This document shows positions 54,671 through 63,894 of a DNA stretch of 64,000 nucleotides, piece by piece. This DNA is from Sphingomonas sp. PAMC 26605 (GTDB lineage: Bacteria > Pseudomonadota > Alphaproteobacteria > Sphingomonadales > Sphingomonadaceae): positions 308,035-372,034 of the forward strand of contig NZ_JH584241.1 in the NCBI RefSeq assembly GCF_000241485.1. Direction: 5' to 3'. The number at the start of each line of letters is the position of its first letter. The stretch's first letter is position 1. Under the pieces are notes generated by a model, which saw only the letters and a program-made list of their open reading frames with translations, searched no databases and was not told the origin of the DNA. The position numbers were made by a program, and so were the translations under genes.

Positions 54671-56040
54671 GCGCGCGGTCCTCCATGTTGGGGCCGGGCG
54701 GCGCCGCGAAGGCGTCCGATCGGCGCGGTGAGCAGGAAGACGATCGGGAACAGCAGGGCGAGCATCGACAGGACACCGCTGATGGCGGGGCCAGCCCCCG
54801 CCAGCCACGGCAGTACCGCCGCCCAGATCGACACGGCCAGCGTGATCAGCAAGGCGCGCTCCTGCTCGGTCTCGTCGAAGGCGGCGAGCGGGGTGGTGAT
54901 CCTCCCCGCAAACAACGTCCGCAGCCCCAGGGTGGTGCTGCTCTTGCGGTCGATAAAGGCCGGCGGAACCGCCGACTGCGCCATCGCGCGAAGTCCCACC
55001 GCGATCAGGCGCGCGCCGACCGAACCGGCGAAGCGCCGGTAGGTGGGGCTCCTGTCGCTGATCGTGCGAAGACCGCTGCGGCCCCCGAACACCAAAGCGA
55101 CCAGCGCGTCATTCTCGCCGGTGACGGGTGCTGTCATGGCCGACGCTTGGGTGGAGACGATCCATTCGAGGATGCTCGACGGCACGTCCACGCCGCACGC
55201 CCGCTCGAGCCCCTGGAACCCGGGTGCCGAGTTCGCCTCGCAAATGCGATAGCCCGTTTCATCGAACAGAATGTCGATGCCGGTCACGTCGAGGCCGAGC
55301 GTATCCGCCGCCTGGACCGCCAGCTCGGCCATTTCCCGCGGCGGGTTATAAGCGATCCCGACCCCGCCGAGCGACACGTTCGACTTGAACCCGCCGGTGA
55401 GCGATCGCCGTTCCATCGCCGCGACGACCCGGCCGCCGACCACGAGGACGCGGACGTCGCGCCCGTGGCTGGCGCGGATGTAATGCTGCATCACGAAATC
55501 GGCTTGCGCCTCGGCGCTTTCCAGCAGCCCTGCCAGATCCTCGAACTGGCTGCGGTTTTCGCATTTGAGCACCCCGGTTCCGCGCGTCCCCTTCAGCGTC
55601 TTGACGATCACGGGGAAGCCCAGTTCGCGCTCGACCAACTCGATATCCACCGGGAACTTGCCGAGGATTGTTCGCGGGACCGGCAGCCCTGCCCGCACCA
55701 AGGCCTGCAGACTGTGCAACTTGTCCGCGACGAGTTCGATCGCAACCGGGCCATTCACCAGACGAATGTTGCGGCGTTCGAAATGGCGGAGCAGCGCCAG
55801 GGTGAAATAATCGGTCTCGGCACCGCTGCGACAGAGGACGAAATCGGGTCGCGCGATCGGGCTCCCCTGATACTTCACCGCCCAATCCTCATCCGCGCCG
55901 ACGACCAGATCGAAATGGTGCGGGTGGAGGATCTGCAGATCGAGTCCCATGGCCGCGGCGGCTTCCTGAAAACGGAAGATTTCGGGCACTTCGGGCAACG
56001 CCGGGTCAAGCGCGCGATGAAACAGGATCCAGCCCAGCAT
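54667..56040 (-). CDS. RimK-like ATP-grasp ligase with C-terminal membrane tail
   Basis: Residues 1-300 form an ATP-grasp ligase like RimK: the domain-linking LVNGPVAIELVADKLHSLQA, the P-loop IVKTLKGTRGTGVL, DVRVLVVGGRVVAAMERRSL and metal-binding DILFDETGYRICEANSAPG. RimK relatives add glutamate or similar amino acids to a carboxyl group. The remaining 150 residues are unusual: a soluble linker (SDRSPTYRRFAGSVGARLIA, RTLFAGRITTPLAAFDETEQ) and two hydrophobic helices (ALLITLAVSIWAAVLPWLAG and GVLSMLALLFPIVFLLTAPI) with a basic end. It is coupled to the TSUP exporter, so the pair may make and export, or take up and modify, a small acid. Confidence 0.85.
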   Translation of the reverse strand: MLGWILFHRALDPALPEVPEIFRFQEAAAAMGLDLQILHPHHFDLVVGADEDWAVKYQGSPIARPDFVLCRSGAETDYFTLALLRHFERRNIRLVNGPVAIELVADKLHSLQALVRAGLPVPRTILGKFPVDIELVERELGFPVIVKTLKGTRGTGVLKCENRSQFEDLAGLLESAEAQADFVMQHYIRASHGRDVRVLVVGGRVVAAMERRSLTGGFKSNVSLGGVGIAYNPPREMAELAVQAADTLGLDVTGIDILFDETGYRICEANSAPGFQGLERACGVDVPSSILEWIVSTQASAMTAPVTGENDALVALVFGGRSGLRTISDRSPTYRRFAGSVGARLIAVGLRAMAQSAVPPAFIDRKSSTTLGLRTLFAGRITTPLAAFDETEQERALLITLAVSIWAAVLPWLAGAGPAISGVLSMLALLFPIVFLLTAPIGRLRGAARPQHGGPRA

Positions 56041-56329
56041 TGTCGCGGTTCCTTCGATAGCGATCGTCGAATGCGGCGGCTCCGCCGGTTGCCGTGCGAC
56101 CACAAGCTGCCGATCGTCTTGTCGGTCGCGGTCGCGATTGGCAACCGGGATGGGCGGTGGTGCCCGTCTCGTCAGCCGGAGCGGGGCATGGCGCTGTTCG
56201 CCGGGGGCTGCTTTCAGGGCGGAGTTGACACCGGCGCCGGTGCATTGCTCAATACGCCGATGGGGCCAGCGATCTCCCCGTGAGGCGACAGCCGAAGCAT
56301 CGCGTCCTTGCTGTACCGGAGGGCGCTTC

Positions 56330-56470
56330 ATGCCCGCGATCGATGCCATCGCTCCCGAGAAACGCGACGCCGGGCGACTGCTGGATCGCTGGTGCCGCGA
56401 CGCGACTGGCGAGACGCATCATTGGGTTTCGCATCACCTCAAGGCGGCACGCCCCAAGGTCTCGGCATGA
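56330..56470 (+). pseudogene. Small ORF coupled to chrA, possibly the end of a chrB-like gene
   Basis: From ATG 56330 a 46-residue frame ends with LLDRWCRDATGETHHWVSHH and a stop that overlaps the chrA start (ATGA). The WCRDATGETH text resembles the C-terminus of chromate-resistance protein ChrB, which usually precedes chrA. The rest of ChrB is missing. The match is short and from memory, so treat it as a lead. Confidence 0.3.
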
Positions 56471-57867
56471 GCACACTGGCGGACGGCACAGCCGCACCGA
56501 TGCCGCGCCCCGCGCCGGTGACGCTTCGGCAAGCCTTCTGGGTGTGGCTGCGGATTGCGGCGCTGTCGTTCGGCGGACCCGCCGGTCAGATCGCGGTGAT
56601 GCACCGCATCCTGGTCGAGGAGAAACGCTGGATCGGCGAGCATCGGTTTCTCCACGCGCTCAATTATTGCATGCTGTTGCCGGGGCCGGAGGCGCAGCAG
56701 CTCGCGACCTATATCGGCTGGCTGCTGCACCGGGCCCGCGGCGGGATCGTCGCGGGGACGCTGTTCGTGCTGCCGGGGGCGGTGTCGATCATGGCGCTCA
56801 GCTGGATCTATGTGCTGTACGGGCAGGTCGGGATGGTCGCGGGGCTGTTCTTCGGGCTGAAATGCGCGGTCCTCGCGGTCGTGTCGCAGGCGGTGGTGCG
56901 GATCGGGAGCCGCGCGCTGCGCAACGGCGTGATGCGCGCGCTCGCGGCCACCGCGTTCGGGCTGATCTTCGTTCTGGGCGTGCCGTTCCCGCTGATCGTG
57001 CTGGGCGCGGGGCTGGTCGGGTATTTTGGCGGCCACGCCGACATGCCGGCTTTCCGGATCGGCGGGGGGCATGCGTCGGGCAAGGTTGCGGTCGTCGCGG
57101 ATGACGATACGCTGCTCGGCGCGGCCTTGCCGGCGCATGCCAACCCCACGATCCGCCAGTCGGTGCAGCAGGCCGGGATGTGGCTCGTGCTGTGGCTGGC
57201 ACCCGTCGCCGCGTTGCTGGTGCTGCTGGGGCAAGGCAGCGTCTTCACCCAGATCGCGACCTTCTTCTCGACCATGGCGGTCGTCACCTTCGGCGGCGCC
57301 TATGCCGTGCTCGCTTACGTCGCGCAGCAGGCGGTCGAGCAGTATCACTGGCTCACTGCGCGCGAGATGCTCGACGGGCTCGGCATGGCCGAGACGACAC
57401 CCGGGCCGCTGATCATGGTGCTCCAGTTCGTCGGGTTCCTCGGCGCGTATCGCCACCCGGGGATGTTGTCGCCGCTGCTGGCCGGGACGCTGGGCGGTTT
57501 GCTGGCGACCTGGGTGACGTTCGTGCCGTGCTTTTTGTGGATCTTTCTCGGTGCGCCGTTCATCGAACGGATGCGTGGCAACGTGGCGCTGTCGGGCGCG
57601 CTGTCCGCGATCACCGCAGCGGTGGTCGGCGTGGTGCTCAACCTGGCGGTGTGGTTCGCGATTCATACGCTCTTTCGGACCGTGCGGCCGTTTACGGCGG
57701 GGCCGGTCCGGATCGACCTGCCCGTGCTGGCGAGCGTCGACCCCTGGGCGCTCGGGATCGCGGCTGCCGCGATCGTTGCGATGTTCCGGCTGAAGCTCGG
57801 CATCTTCGCGACGCTCGGGGCTGCATCGGTGGTGGGGATCGTGCTGCAGGTGAGTGGTGCCCGGTGA
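56467..57867 (+). CDS. chrA: Chromate transporter ChrA (CHR family)
   Basis: The long-chain CHR layout is present: two homologous halves, the first with RQAFWVWLRIAALSFGGPAG and HALNYCMLLPGPEAQQLATY, the second with FFSTMAVVTFGGAYAVLAYV and MAETTPGPLIMVLQFVGFLG. The protein (466 residues, about 10-12 helices) exports chromate from the cytoplasm using the proton gradient. The start at 56467 overlaps the stop of a small upstream frame. It is divergent from the ATP-grasp/TSUP pair. Confidence 0.92.
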   Translation: MSTLADGTAAPMPRPAPVTLRQAFWVWLRIAALSFGGPAGQIAVMHRILVEEKRWIGEHRFLHALNYCMLLPGPEAQQLATYIGWLLHRARGGIVAGTLFVLPGAVSIMALSWIYVLYGQVGMVAGLFFGLKCAVLAVVSQAVVRIGSRALRNGVMRALAATAFGLIFVLGVPFPLIVLGAGLVGYFGGHADMPAFRIGGGHASGKVAVVADDDTLLGAALPAHANPTIRQSVQQAGMWLVLWLAPVAALLVLLGQGSVFTQIATFFSTMAVVTFGGAYAVLAYVAQQAVEQYHWLTAREMLDGLGMAETTPGPLIMVLQFVGFLGAYRHPGMLSPLLAGTLGGLLATWVTFVPCFLWIFLGAPFIERMRGNVALSGALSAITAAVVGVVLNLAVWFAIHTLFRTVRPFTAGPVRIDLPVLASVDPWALGIAAAAIVAMFRLKLGIFATLGAASVVGIVLQVSGAR

Positions 57868-58166
57868 CCGGGATTGTGACAGAGCTTTTATGCGGGGATG
57901 CACCTTTTGGCCCAGCCGACGTTCGGCGGCGTCGGAGCGGGCGATCCTTCTGGAATGGGTGCCACTGATCGCGCTGTGACGCGTTGGAAACCGGCACGCC
58001 AGTACGTTCGTTCCGATCTGCATGCGATCTCCGGATTTCCGGTCGCGACGCGATCGGATTTGCCTGCTAGGGATATAATCTATCGCAATGATAGGAATTG
58101 GATGCGGCAAATGGTCGTTAGGGATCGGCTCCCTCTTCTCGTGGCTTTCATGGCGTATCGCATCTC
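57868..58166. other. Intergenic region before the FAD/NAD(P) oxidoreductase
   Basis: Apart from an AT-rich patch at about 58070-58100 (TATAATCTATCGCAATGATAG), which may hold the promoter of the next gene, I see no feature here. No T-tailed hairpin follows chrA. Confidence 0.4.
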
Positions 58167-59510
58167 GTGATTGATCATGTCGCAATCGTTGGGGCCGGGT
58201 TTTCCGGCTCGCTCATGGCGATCAACCTCGTTCGCCATGATGGCCCGCGTGCGACGCTGATCGATCGATTGGCGGAACCCGGGACCGGGCTGGCGTACGG
58301 GGCGGCCCATCCCGAGCATCTGCTCAACGTTCGTGCCTCGAACATGAGCGCGTTTCCCGACGATCCGGATCATTTCGTGCGCTGGCTTGATGCGCAAGGT
58401 ATCGGCGCGGCCGCCGACGCCTTTGTGCCGCGCCTTGTCTATGGCGACTATCTGCGCGCGTTGCTCGAGCACGCCGTAAGGCAGTCGCCCGGGCGCCTTA
58501 CGGTTCTGCGCGGCGACGCATGCGACATCACGGAGGACGCAAAGAGCATTCGGCTGGCGAACGGCGATCGAGTGAATGCCGATGCAGCTGTACTCGCTCT
58601 CGGGAACCTGCCGCCGCACCCGCCGAGCGGGGTCGTCGTCGCGGCAATCGGTCAAAATCGGTATGTTGGCAATTGTTGGAGCTCGGGAGCAACCGACGGC
58701 CTGGGGCCCGACGACTCCGTGCTGGTCGTCGGTACCGGTTTGACCATGGTCGATGTCGCCCTGTCGCTGGAGGCGAAAGGGTTTACGGGTCGGATCATCG
58801 CCCTGTCCAGAAGAGGGCTCGTACCGCTGGCGCATGCGCCGGGGCCGCCGTGGGTCCGCATCACGGAGCGCCCGACCACGCAGCTGTCACGCCTGACAAG
58901 TCAATTGCGCGCGCGGGGCGCTGAAATCGGATGGCGGAATGCGATCGACGAATTGCGCCCGTTTACGCAGGATATGTGGCGCGCAGCATCGGATGAGGAC
59001 CGCGCGCGTTTCATCCGCCATGCCCGTCCGTGGTGGGACATCCATCGCCATCGGCTTGCCCCACAAGTCGCCAAGCGGATCGCGGCTCTGCGATCGAGTG
59101 GCCGACTTCAGGTCTTGGCTGGCAGGATCGCCGGTACCGAAGATGGCGCAAACGGGGTGACGGTGCATTGGACCCCGCGGGGAAAAGACGCTCGCGAGCA
59201 ACTCCTCGTACAGCGCATCATCAACTGCACCGGGCCACAGGGCGATCTTCTCCAAGCGAACGAACCGATTCTCCAGGCCTTGGTCGCGCGCGGATCGATC
59301 CGCGAGGACACGGGGCGGTTGGGGATCGACGTGGACGCCGGGATGCGAACGATCACGGCGCACGGTCGCGTAAATGACCGGCTGTTCGCGCTCGGTCCGA
59401 TGACGCGCGGAGCATTTTGGGAAATCGTCGCGGTGCCCGACATCCGTACCCAGGCCTGGACGCTGGCCAGACACCTGTCCAACGCGCATTGGGTGACCGA
59501 GGGACTCTAG
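58167..59510 (+). CDS. FAD/NAD(P)-binding oxidoreductase (NAD_binding_9 type)
   Basis: GTG 58167 opens directly with a dinucleotide-binding motif (DHVAIVGAGFSGSLMAINLV). The FAD region GTGLAYGAAHPEHLLNVRAS, a second nucleotide motif (DSVLVVGTGLTMVDVALSLE) and RIIALSRRGLVPLAHAPGPP follow the family of uncharacterised FAD/NAD(P)-binding proteins linked to HcnB-like and hydroxylase-like enzymes. Length is 447 residues. It stands alone, with no partner gene that would reveal a substrate. Signs of membrane insertion or secretion are absent. Confidence 0.82.
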   Translation: MIDHVAIVGAGFSGSLMAINLVRHDGPRATLIDRLAEPGTGLAYGAAHPEHLLNVRASNMSAFPDDPDHFVRWLDAQGIGAAADAFVPRLVYGDYLRALLEHAVRQSPGRLTVLRGDACDITEDAKSIRLANGDRVNADAAVLALGNLPPHPPSGVVVAAIGQNRYVGNCWSSGATDGLGPDDSVLVVGTGLTMVDVALSLEAKGFTGRIIALSRRGLVPLAHAPGPPWVRITERPTTQLSRLTSQLRARGAEIGWRNAIDELRPFTQDMWRAASDEDRARFIRHARPWWDIHRHRLAPQVAKRIAALRSSGRLQVLAGRIAGTEDGANGVTVHWTPRGKDAREQLLVQRIINCTGPQGDLLQANEPILQALVARGSIREDTGRLGIDVDAGMRTITAHGRVNDRLFALGPMTRGAFWEIVAVPDIRTQAWTLARHLSNAHWVTEGL

Positions 59511-59736
59511 CGGGCCGGGCGACCCGTTGCAGCTTCGCGTGGCGAACTGCGGTCATCAGGACGACGCAAGCGCACGACTGGTTTTCAAGCGCCGATTTGA
59601 CGCGCCGTGGCCGAAAGAGAAACTTTCAATCCCCACAGGAAAAACTACGAGTTTAACTCCCATCGAATAGTAGAGATTAATCCGGTGGGGGCGAGCGAGA
59701 TAATGCTCGGCTTCCGTTTCATCACGGAGTTCAGAA

Positions 59737-59964
59737 ATGAAGAAGATCGTTGCCCTGCCGCTTCTCGCCGCTCTGGCATTATCGGTTACCGCCTGCGCTA
59801 AGACCGCGCCGAGCGACAATGTTTCGGAAACGACGCTCAACGAGACCATTACCGAAAATGCGAGCGCATCGGACGAGCTTGGCGGCGGCAATGCGGCCAA
59901 GGGCAATGTTTCGGATCTCGAAACCACCAGCAACGCAACCGCTGTCACGACCAACGCGCTATGA
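59737..59964 (+). CDS. Small putative lipoprotein
   Basis: GGAG lies upstream of an ATG that opens a typical lipoprotein signal (MKKIVALPLLAALALSVTAC) with the lipobox SVTAC, cysteine at residue 20. The mature part is about 55 residues, acidic and rich in Thr, Ser, Asn and Ala (DNVSETTLNETITENASASD). It has no recognised domain. It has its own intrinsic terminator at 60027. Small lipoproteins of this kind are common in sphingomonads and of unknown role. Confidence 0.75.
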   Translation: MKKIVALPLLAALALSVTACAKTAPSDNVSETTLNETITENASASDELGGGNAAKGNVSDLETTSNATAVTTNAL

Positions 59965-60026
59965 CGGGGTTGGTGAATCTACCCAGTTTTGATGAATCGC
60001 CAGGTTGCTCCCTAGCGTAAACTCGC

Positions 60027-60057
60027 GGCCCGGCACATGTTGCCGGGCCTTTTGTTT
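60027..60057 (+). terminator. Intrinsic terminator after the lipoprotein gene
   Basis: GGCCCGGCA (60027-60035) pairs perfectly with TGCCGGGCC (60041-60049) around CATGT and is followed by TTTTGTTTG. It separates the lipoprotein from the desaturase operon. Confidence 0.85.
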
Positions 60058-60186
60058 GTCCGATCGACGGAGCGAAAATCCGAACGCGTGCGCCGCTCGC
60101 CATGTTCGACGCATCTGCTGCTGTTTCGCACTCGGCTTTGAAAAAGCAAATCTTCGCGCCCGCCAAGATGCGCACCGTTGCATATC

Positions 60187-60201
60187 CTACTAGATCAGTA
60201 G
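60187..60201. promoter_or_regulatory. Short inverted repeat in the presumed desaturase promoter
   Basis: CTACT-AGATC-AGTAG lies 41 bases before the desaturase start in an AT-rich patch (60183-60210). It may be an operator, but 5-bp arms are weak evidence and I recognise no known consensus such as Fur or Zur. Confidence 0.3.
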
Positions 60202-60241
60202 ATTTTAAAAACTGCTCTTCCTGGCCGAGGATTACCTGTTC

Positions 60242-61150
60242 ATGGCTAAACCGTTCGCCGCTGACGATTCCGGGCTGCGCCGCTCGCCCGACTGGCCGAC
60301 CTTGGCGGTGACGCTGGCGGTCTATTCAGGCTGGCTCGCCCTCACGTTCTGGCATGGCGCACTCCCGCTGCCTGTTCTGGCTGTGCTGGGCGGCTCGACC
60401 TTGGCATGGCACGGCTCGCTCCAGCACGAGACGATTCACGGCCATCCCACCGGCGTGGCGCCGCTTGATCATGCGATCGGCTTCGTGCCGCTCTCGCTCT
60501 GGCTGCCCTATGCGCTGTATCGGCGCAGCCATGTCGCACATCACGCAAGCCCGGCCATCACCGATCCGCTGCTCGATCCCGAATCGCGCTATGTCGATCG
60601 TGACCACGGACTCGCGTGGCTGGCGGCGCGCGTGCAGACCACGTTGCTCGGCCACATGCTGCTCGGGCCGCCGACCACGATCCTGCGCTTCCTGTTCGCC
60701 GAAGCACGCCGGGCAGGCACGGATCCGCTTGTCGTGCTGCGGGATTGGGCGCCGCATCTGGCTGCGGTCGCGCTGGTGGTGGCGTGGCTCGATCATGTCG
60801 AGCTCGATCTTGCGACCTATGCGCTGTGCTTCGTCTACCCCGGCATGGCGCTGACCGCCTTGCGCGGGCATGCCGAGCACCGGGCCGAGACGACCACACC
60901 GGGACGCGCGGCAACGGTCGAGCAGGGCGGGGTGTTCGGCTTGCTGTTCCTCAACAACAATCTCCATGCGGCGCATCATGAGCGACCCGGGCTCGCCTGG
61001 TATCATCTGCCGGCCTATCACCGCCGTAACCGTGCGCGGCTGATCGACCAGGGCGCGATCCTCTATGACGGCTATGGCGACGTGGTGCGGCGCTTCGCAT
61101 TGCACGGGCACGATCAGCCGCTCCATCCCGCGCATCGCGAACCCGCGTGA
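60242..61150 (+). CDS. Membrane fatty acid desaturase-family di-iron enzyme
   Basis: The histidine boxes of membrane di-iron desaturases/hydroxylases are present: HETIHGH at about residue 62, HVAHHA near 97 and NNNLHAAHH near 240, with an extra HAEHRAE. Four or so membrane helices surround them. The protein has 302 residues. Family members desaturate or hydroxylate acyl chains or other hydrophobic substrates. It is the first gene of a row and overlaps the PhnD-like gene by 4 bases (GTGA), a context unlike lipid metabolism, so the substrate may be a small molecule. Confidence 0.82.
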   Translation: MAKPFAADDSGLRRSPDWPTLAVTLAVYSGWLALTFWHGALPLPVLAVLGGSTLAWHGSLQHETIHGHPTGVAPLDHAIGFVPLSLWLPYALYRRSHVAHHASPAITDPLLDPESRYVDRDHGLAWLAARVQTTLLGHMLLGPPTTILRFLFAEARRAGTDPLVVLRDWAPHLAAVALVVAWLDHVELDLATYALCFVYPGMALTALRGHAEHRAETTTPGRAATVEQGGVFGLLFLNNNLHAAHHERPGLAWYHLPAYHRRNRARLIDQGAILYDGYGDVVRRFALHGHDQPLHPAHREPA

Positions 61151-61956
61151 CGCGGCGCATCGCCTCGCTCGGCATGTACGATCACGGCCCGCAGCAGGCC
61201 GCGAACGACAGACTGTGGCGTGAAATCGCGCGCATCCTGCGCGCCCGCGGGATCAGCGGCGTTCCGCTCGACCTCGAGCGGAGCCGCAGTCTGTCGGCCG
61301 TGCTGCACGCTCCCGAGCTGTTGTTCGGGCAGGTCTGCGGCTATCCGCTGGTGACCGATACGACCCTTGCGCTGCGCGTGCTTGGCACGCCGGTCTACGA
61401 GGTTCCGGGCGCGCAAGGGGGCGTCCACCGCAGCTTTCTGGTCGCGCGGCACGACGATGCCGCGACGCTCGACACGTATCGGGACAGGCGCGCCGCGATC
61501 AATGGCTTCGATTCGAACACCGGCATGAATTTGCTGCGCGCCACGATCGCACCGATCGCGGCTGGCGGACGCTTTTTCGCGAGCGTCACCGAGACGGGAT
61601 CGCACCGCGCGAGCATCGCCGCGATCGTGCGCGGCGATGCCGATATTGCGGCGATCGACAGCGTGACCTTTGCGGCGGTCCAGCGCGACGGGCCCGAAGC
61701 CACCGCGGCCCTGCGCATTCTTGCCAGCACCACCGAGTCCGCCACGCCGCCCTTCGTAACGGCGCGGGCCACGCCGATCGAAACCGTGGCTGCCTTGCGT
61801 GTCGCCCTGGCGCAGGTCGCCGAAGATCCTGGGCTCGCCGAAACCCGGGCGACGCTCTTCCTGACGGCCATCACGTCTGGCGGGACCGAGCGCTACGCGC
61901 CGATCCGCGCGCTCGAAATCGACGCGGTCGTCGCCGGCTACCCGGAATTGCGCTGA
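61147..61956 (+). CDS. PhnD-like phosphate/phosphonate-type binding protein without signal peptide
   Basis: The product (269 residues) follows the PhnD-like periplasmic-binding fold: IASLGMYDHGPQQAANDRLW, LFGQVCGYPLVTDTTLALRV, AINGFDSNTGMNLLRATIAP and TGSHRASIAAIVRGDADIAA. Unlike transport components it has no signal peptide and no ABC permease or ATPase is nearby. Similar orphan proteins occur as cytoplasmic sensors or accessory proteins. It is translationally coupled to the desaturase. The ligand is unknown; phosphonate is only a family label. Confidence 0.75.
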   Translation: MTRRIASLGMYDHGPQQAANDRLWREIARILRARGISGVPLDLERSRSLSAVLHAPELLFGQVCGYPLVTDTTLALRVLGTPVYEVPGAQGGVHRSFLVARHDDAATLDTYRDRRAAINGFDSNTGMNLLRATIAPIAAGGRFFASVTETGSHRASIAAIVRGDADIAAIDSVTFAAVQRDGPEATAALRILASTTESATPPFVTARATPIETVAALRVALAQVAEDPGLAETRATLFLTAITSGGTERYAPIRALEIDAVVAGYPELR

Positions 61957-62056
61957 TCGAACGCGCGGTGATGCCGTCTTTAAATGCCCAAACCATTTCT
62001 TCGCATCAATTCCTATCTGCGCCGTGGGATATGGTCGTCGATCGAAGGAGGATCTC

Positions 62057-63061
62057 ATGCCGCTCAGCCCGATGGATACCGCGCCGGACCTCGCCCGGAG
62101 CGAACGCGCCGTAACCGAGGCTGCGCTGCCGACGGTAGATATGGTCGCCACGGTGGCCGGATTGCGTACGGTGCGGGATACGTGGCGGCAGCGCCAGACC
62201 GGCCGCCACAGCGCCGAGCGCTTCCCCTCGCAAGCCGCCGTGGCGCAGATCGTCGAACATCTCTCGGCTGCGCTGTTTCCGCAGCGGATCGGCGTGTACC
62301 GAGGGTCCGAGGCCGCGCTCGACGGCTTCGTCGCGGGGCAATTGCACCGTGCCTTCACCGAGCTGCAGATCCAGATCGCGCGCGAATTCGCTTATTGGCA
62401 GGCCGAGGCGGACGAACCGTTCGAGCGCGACCAGGCCGCGACGATTGTCCGGCTGTTCGCCACCACCTTGCCTGCCGTGCGGGAATTGATCGATAGCGAT
62501 GTAGAGGCGGCCTTCCTCGGCGATCCGGCGGCGCGCAGCGTCGATGAGATCCTGATCTGCTATCCCGGCGCGCTTGCCGTTCTGCATTACCGGCTGGCAC
62601 ACGAACTCTACCAACTCGGCGCGCCAATCGTCGCGCGGATCATTTCCGAAATCGCCAATGCCCGGACCGGGATCGACATACACCCGGGTGCAACGATCGG
62701 ACCGAGCTTTTTCATCGATCACGGCACCGGCGTGGTGATCGGCGAGACCGCGATCATCGGCGCGCGCGTCCAGCTCTATCAGCACGTCACGCTCGGCGCG
62801 CGCAGCCCCCTCGGGACGACTAACGTGCAGCCACGCGGGCGCTACGCGCGTCACCCGATCATCGAGGACGACGTCGTGATCTATGCCGGCGCCACGATCC
62901 TCGGCCGCGTGACGATCGGGCGGGGTGCGACGATCGGCGGCAATGTCTGGCTGCTGGAAGATGTCGCGCCCGGCAGTGTCGTTGCGCAGCCGACGGCCGC
63001 GATCCTCGCCGGTGACGCCGCGCTCAATCTGCACGAAGTCTTGCGCGGGCGCCCGGCATGA
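62057..63061 (+). CDS. cysE: Serine O-acetyltransferase (EpsC/SrpH type)
   Basis: An N-terminal helical domain (IVEHLSAALFPQRIGVYRGS, YPGALAVLHYRLAHELYQLG) precedes the left-handed beta-helix acyltransferase with GIDIHPGATIGPSFFIDHGT, VIGETAIIGARVQLYQHVTL and GATIGGNVWLLEDVAPGSVV. This is the longer EpsC-type SAT (334 residues), which acetylates L-serine with acetyl-CoA to make the cysteine precursor. AAGGAGG lies 5 bases before the ATG. It overlaps the following amidotransferase gene (ATGA). No cysteine synthase is adjacent, so it may feed another O-acetylserine-using step. Confidence 0.9.
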   Translation: MPLSPMDTAPDLARSERAVTEAALPTVDMVATVAGLRTVRDTWRQRQTGRHSAERFPSQAAVAQIVEHLSAALFPQRIGVYRGSEAALDGFVAGQLHRAFTELQIQIAREFAYWQAEADEPFERDQAATIVRLFATTLPAVRELIDSDVEAAFLGDPAARSVDEILICYPGALAVLHYRLAHELYQLGAPIVARIISEIANARTGIDIHPGATIGPSFFIDHGTGVVIGETAIIGARVQLYQHVTLGARSPLGTTNVQPRGRYARHPIIEDDVVIYAGATILGRVTIGRGATIGGNVWLLEDVAPGSVVAQPTAAILAGDAALNLHEVLRGRPA

Positions 63062-63852
63062 GCGTCTTCGACCGGCGCCGCTTCGAGCCGCGCCCGTGCG
63101 CGGCGCGTCCGGTCATCGGGGTGCTGTGCTGCAATGAAGTGTCCGAGCGTCCGATCCAAGCGGTGGCGACCCGTTTCATCGAACCGCTGGTGACTTATGC
63201 CGGCGTCACCGTCGTGCTGATCCCGGCGGTCGCCAGCGCGTGCGACGCGATCGCGCTGGCCAGCAGGCTCGACGGGCTGCTGCTGACCGGCTCGCGCTCG
63301 AATGTCGCAGGTATGCGCTACGGCGTCGCAGAGGCCGACACTGGCCCGCTCGACGAACAGCGCGATGCGGTAGCGCTAGAGCTTGCCGCGCGGATGATCG
63401 AGACGGGGCGCTCGGTGTTCGGCATTTGCCGCGGCTTGCAGGAACTCAACGTGCTGTTCGGCGGGACGCTGACCGATGCAATGCCCGATCATCACCATCG
63501 CGGGGCCAGCGGGCCGATCGCTTACGAGGATCTGTTCGACCATCATCACGACGTCGATCTCCTCGCTGGCGGCCTGCTCGCACGCACCACCGATGCGTCG
63601 CGATTGACGGTCAATTCGGTGCATCGACAAGGCATCGATCGGCTCGGCGAGGGCTTGCACATCGAGGCCCGCGCTGCAGACGACGGACTGATCGAGGCGT
63701 TTTCCGCGCGACCTTGCGGTGGTGACGTGCTCGCGGTGCAATGGCACCCCGAATGGGATGCCGCGCGCATCCCGGCGAGCCGGGCCTTCTTCGGACTCAT
63801 TGGCGAAACTCTCGGCAATCCCCCGGTTTTGGCGCAGGCGCCGCCAGCGTGA
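63058..63852 (+). CDS. Class I glutamine amidotransferase, peptidase C26 (PuuD-like)
   Basis: The nucleophile cysteine is in VFGICRGLQELNVLFGGTL and the His/Glu pair in LAVQWHPEWD, completing the class I triad. VNSVHRQGIDRLGEGLHIEA matches the gamma-glutamyl-gamma-aminobutyrate hydrolase subgroup. Such enzymes remove a gamma-glutamyl protecting group from an amine intermediate. It is coupled to the serine acetyltransferase. In this row a gamma-glutamylated intermediate may be deprotected, but no gamma-glutamyl ligase is in the window except the distant RimK-like gene. Confidence 0.88.
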   Translation: MSVFDRRRFEPRPCAARPVIGVLCCNEVSERPIQAVATRFIEPLVTYAGVTVVLIPAVASACDAIALASRLDGLLLTGSRSNVAGMRYGVAEADTGPLDEQRDAVALELAARMIETGRSVFGICRGLQELNVLFGGTLTDAMPDHHHRGASGPIAYEDLFDHHHDVDLLAGGLLARTTDASRLTVNSVHRQGIDRLGEGLHIEARAADDGLIEAFSARPCGGDVLAVQWHPEWDAARIPASRAFFGLIGETLGNPPVLAQAPPA

Positions 63853-63894
63853 GCGCTGTCAAAAAATGTCATGTAAATAAAAAAGGGTAATCTT

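Noticed and set aside
59556..59954. A minus-strand hydrophobic frame opposite the small lipoprotein gene.
   Set aside because: The hydrophobic segment is the mirror of the lipoprotein signal and tail codons. The plus strand has the ribosome site, lipobox and terminator.
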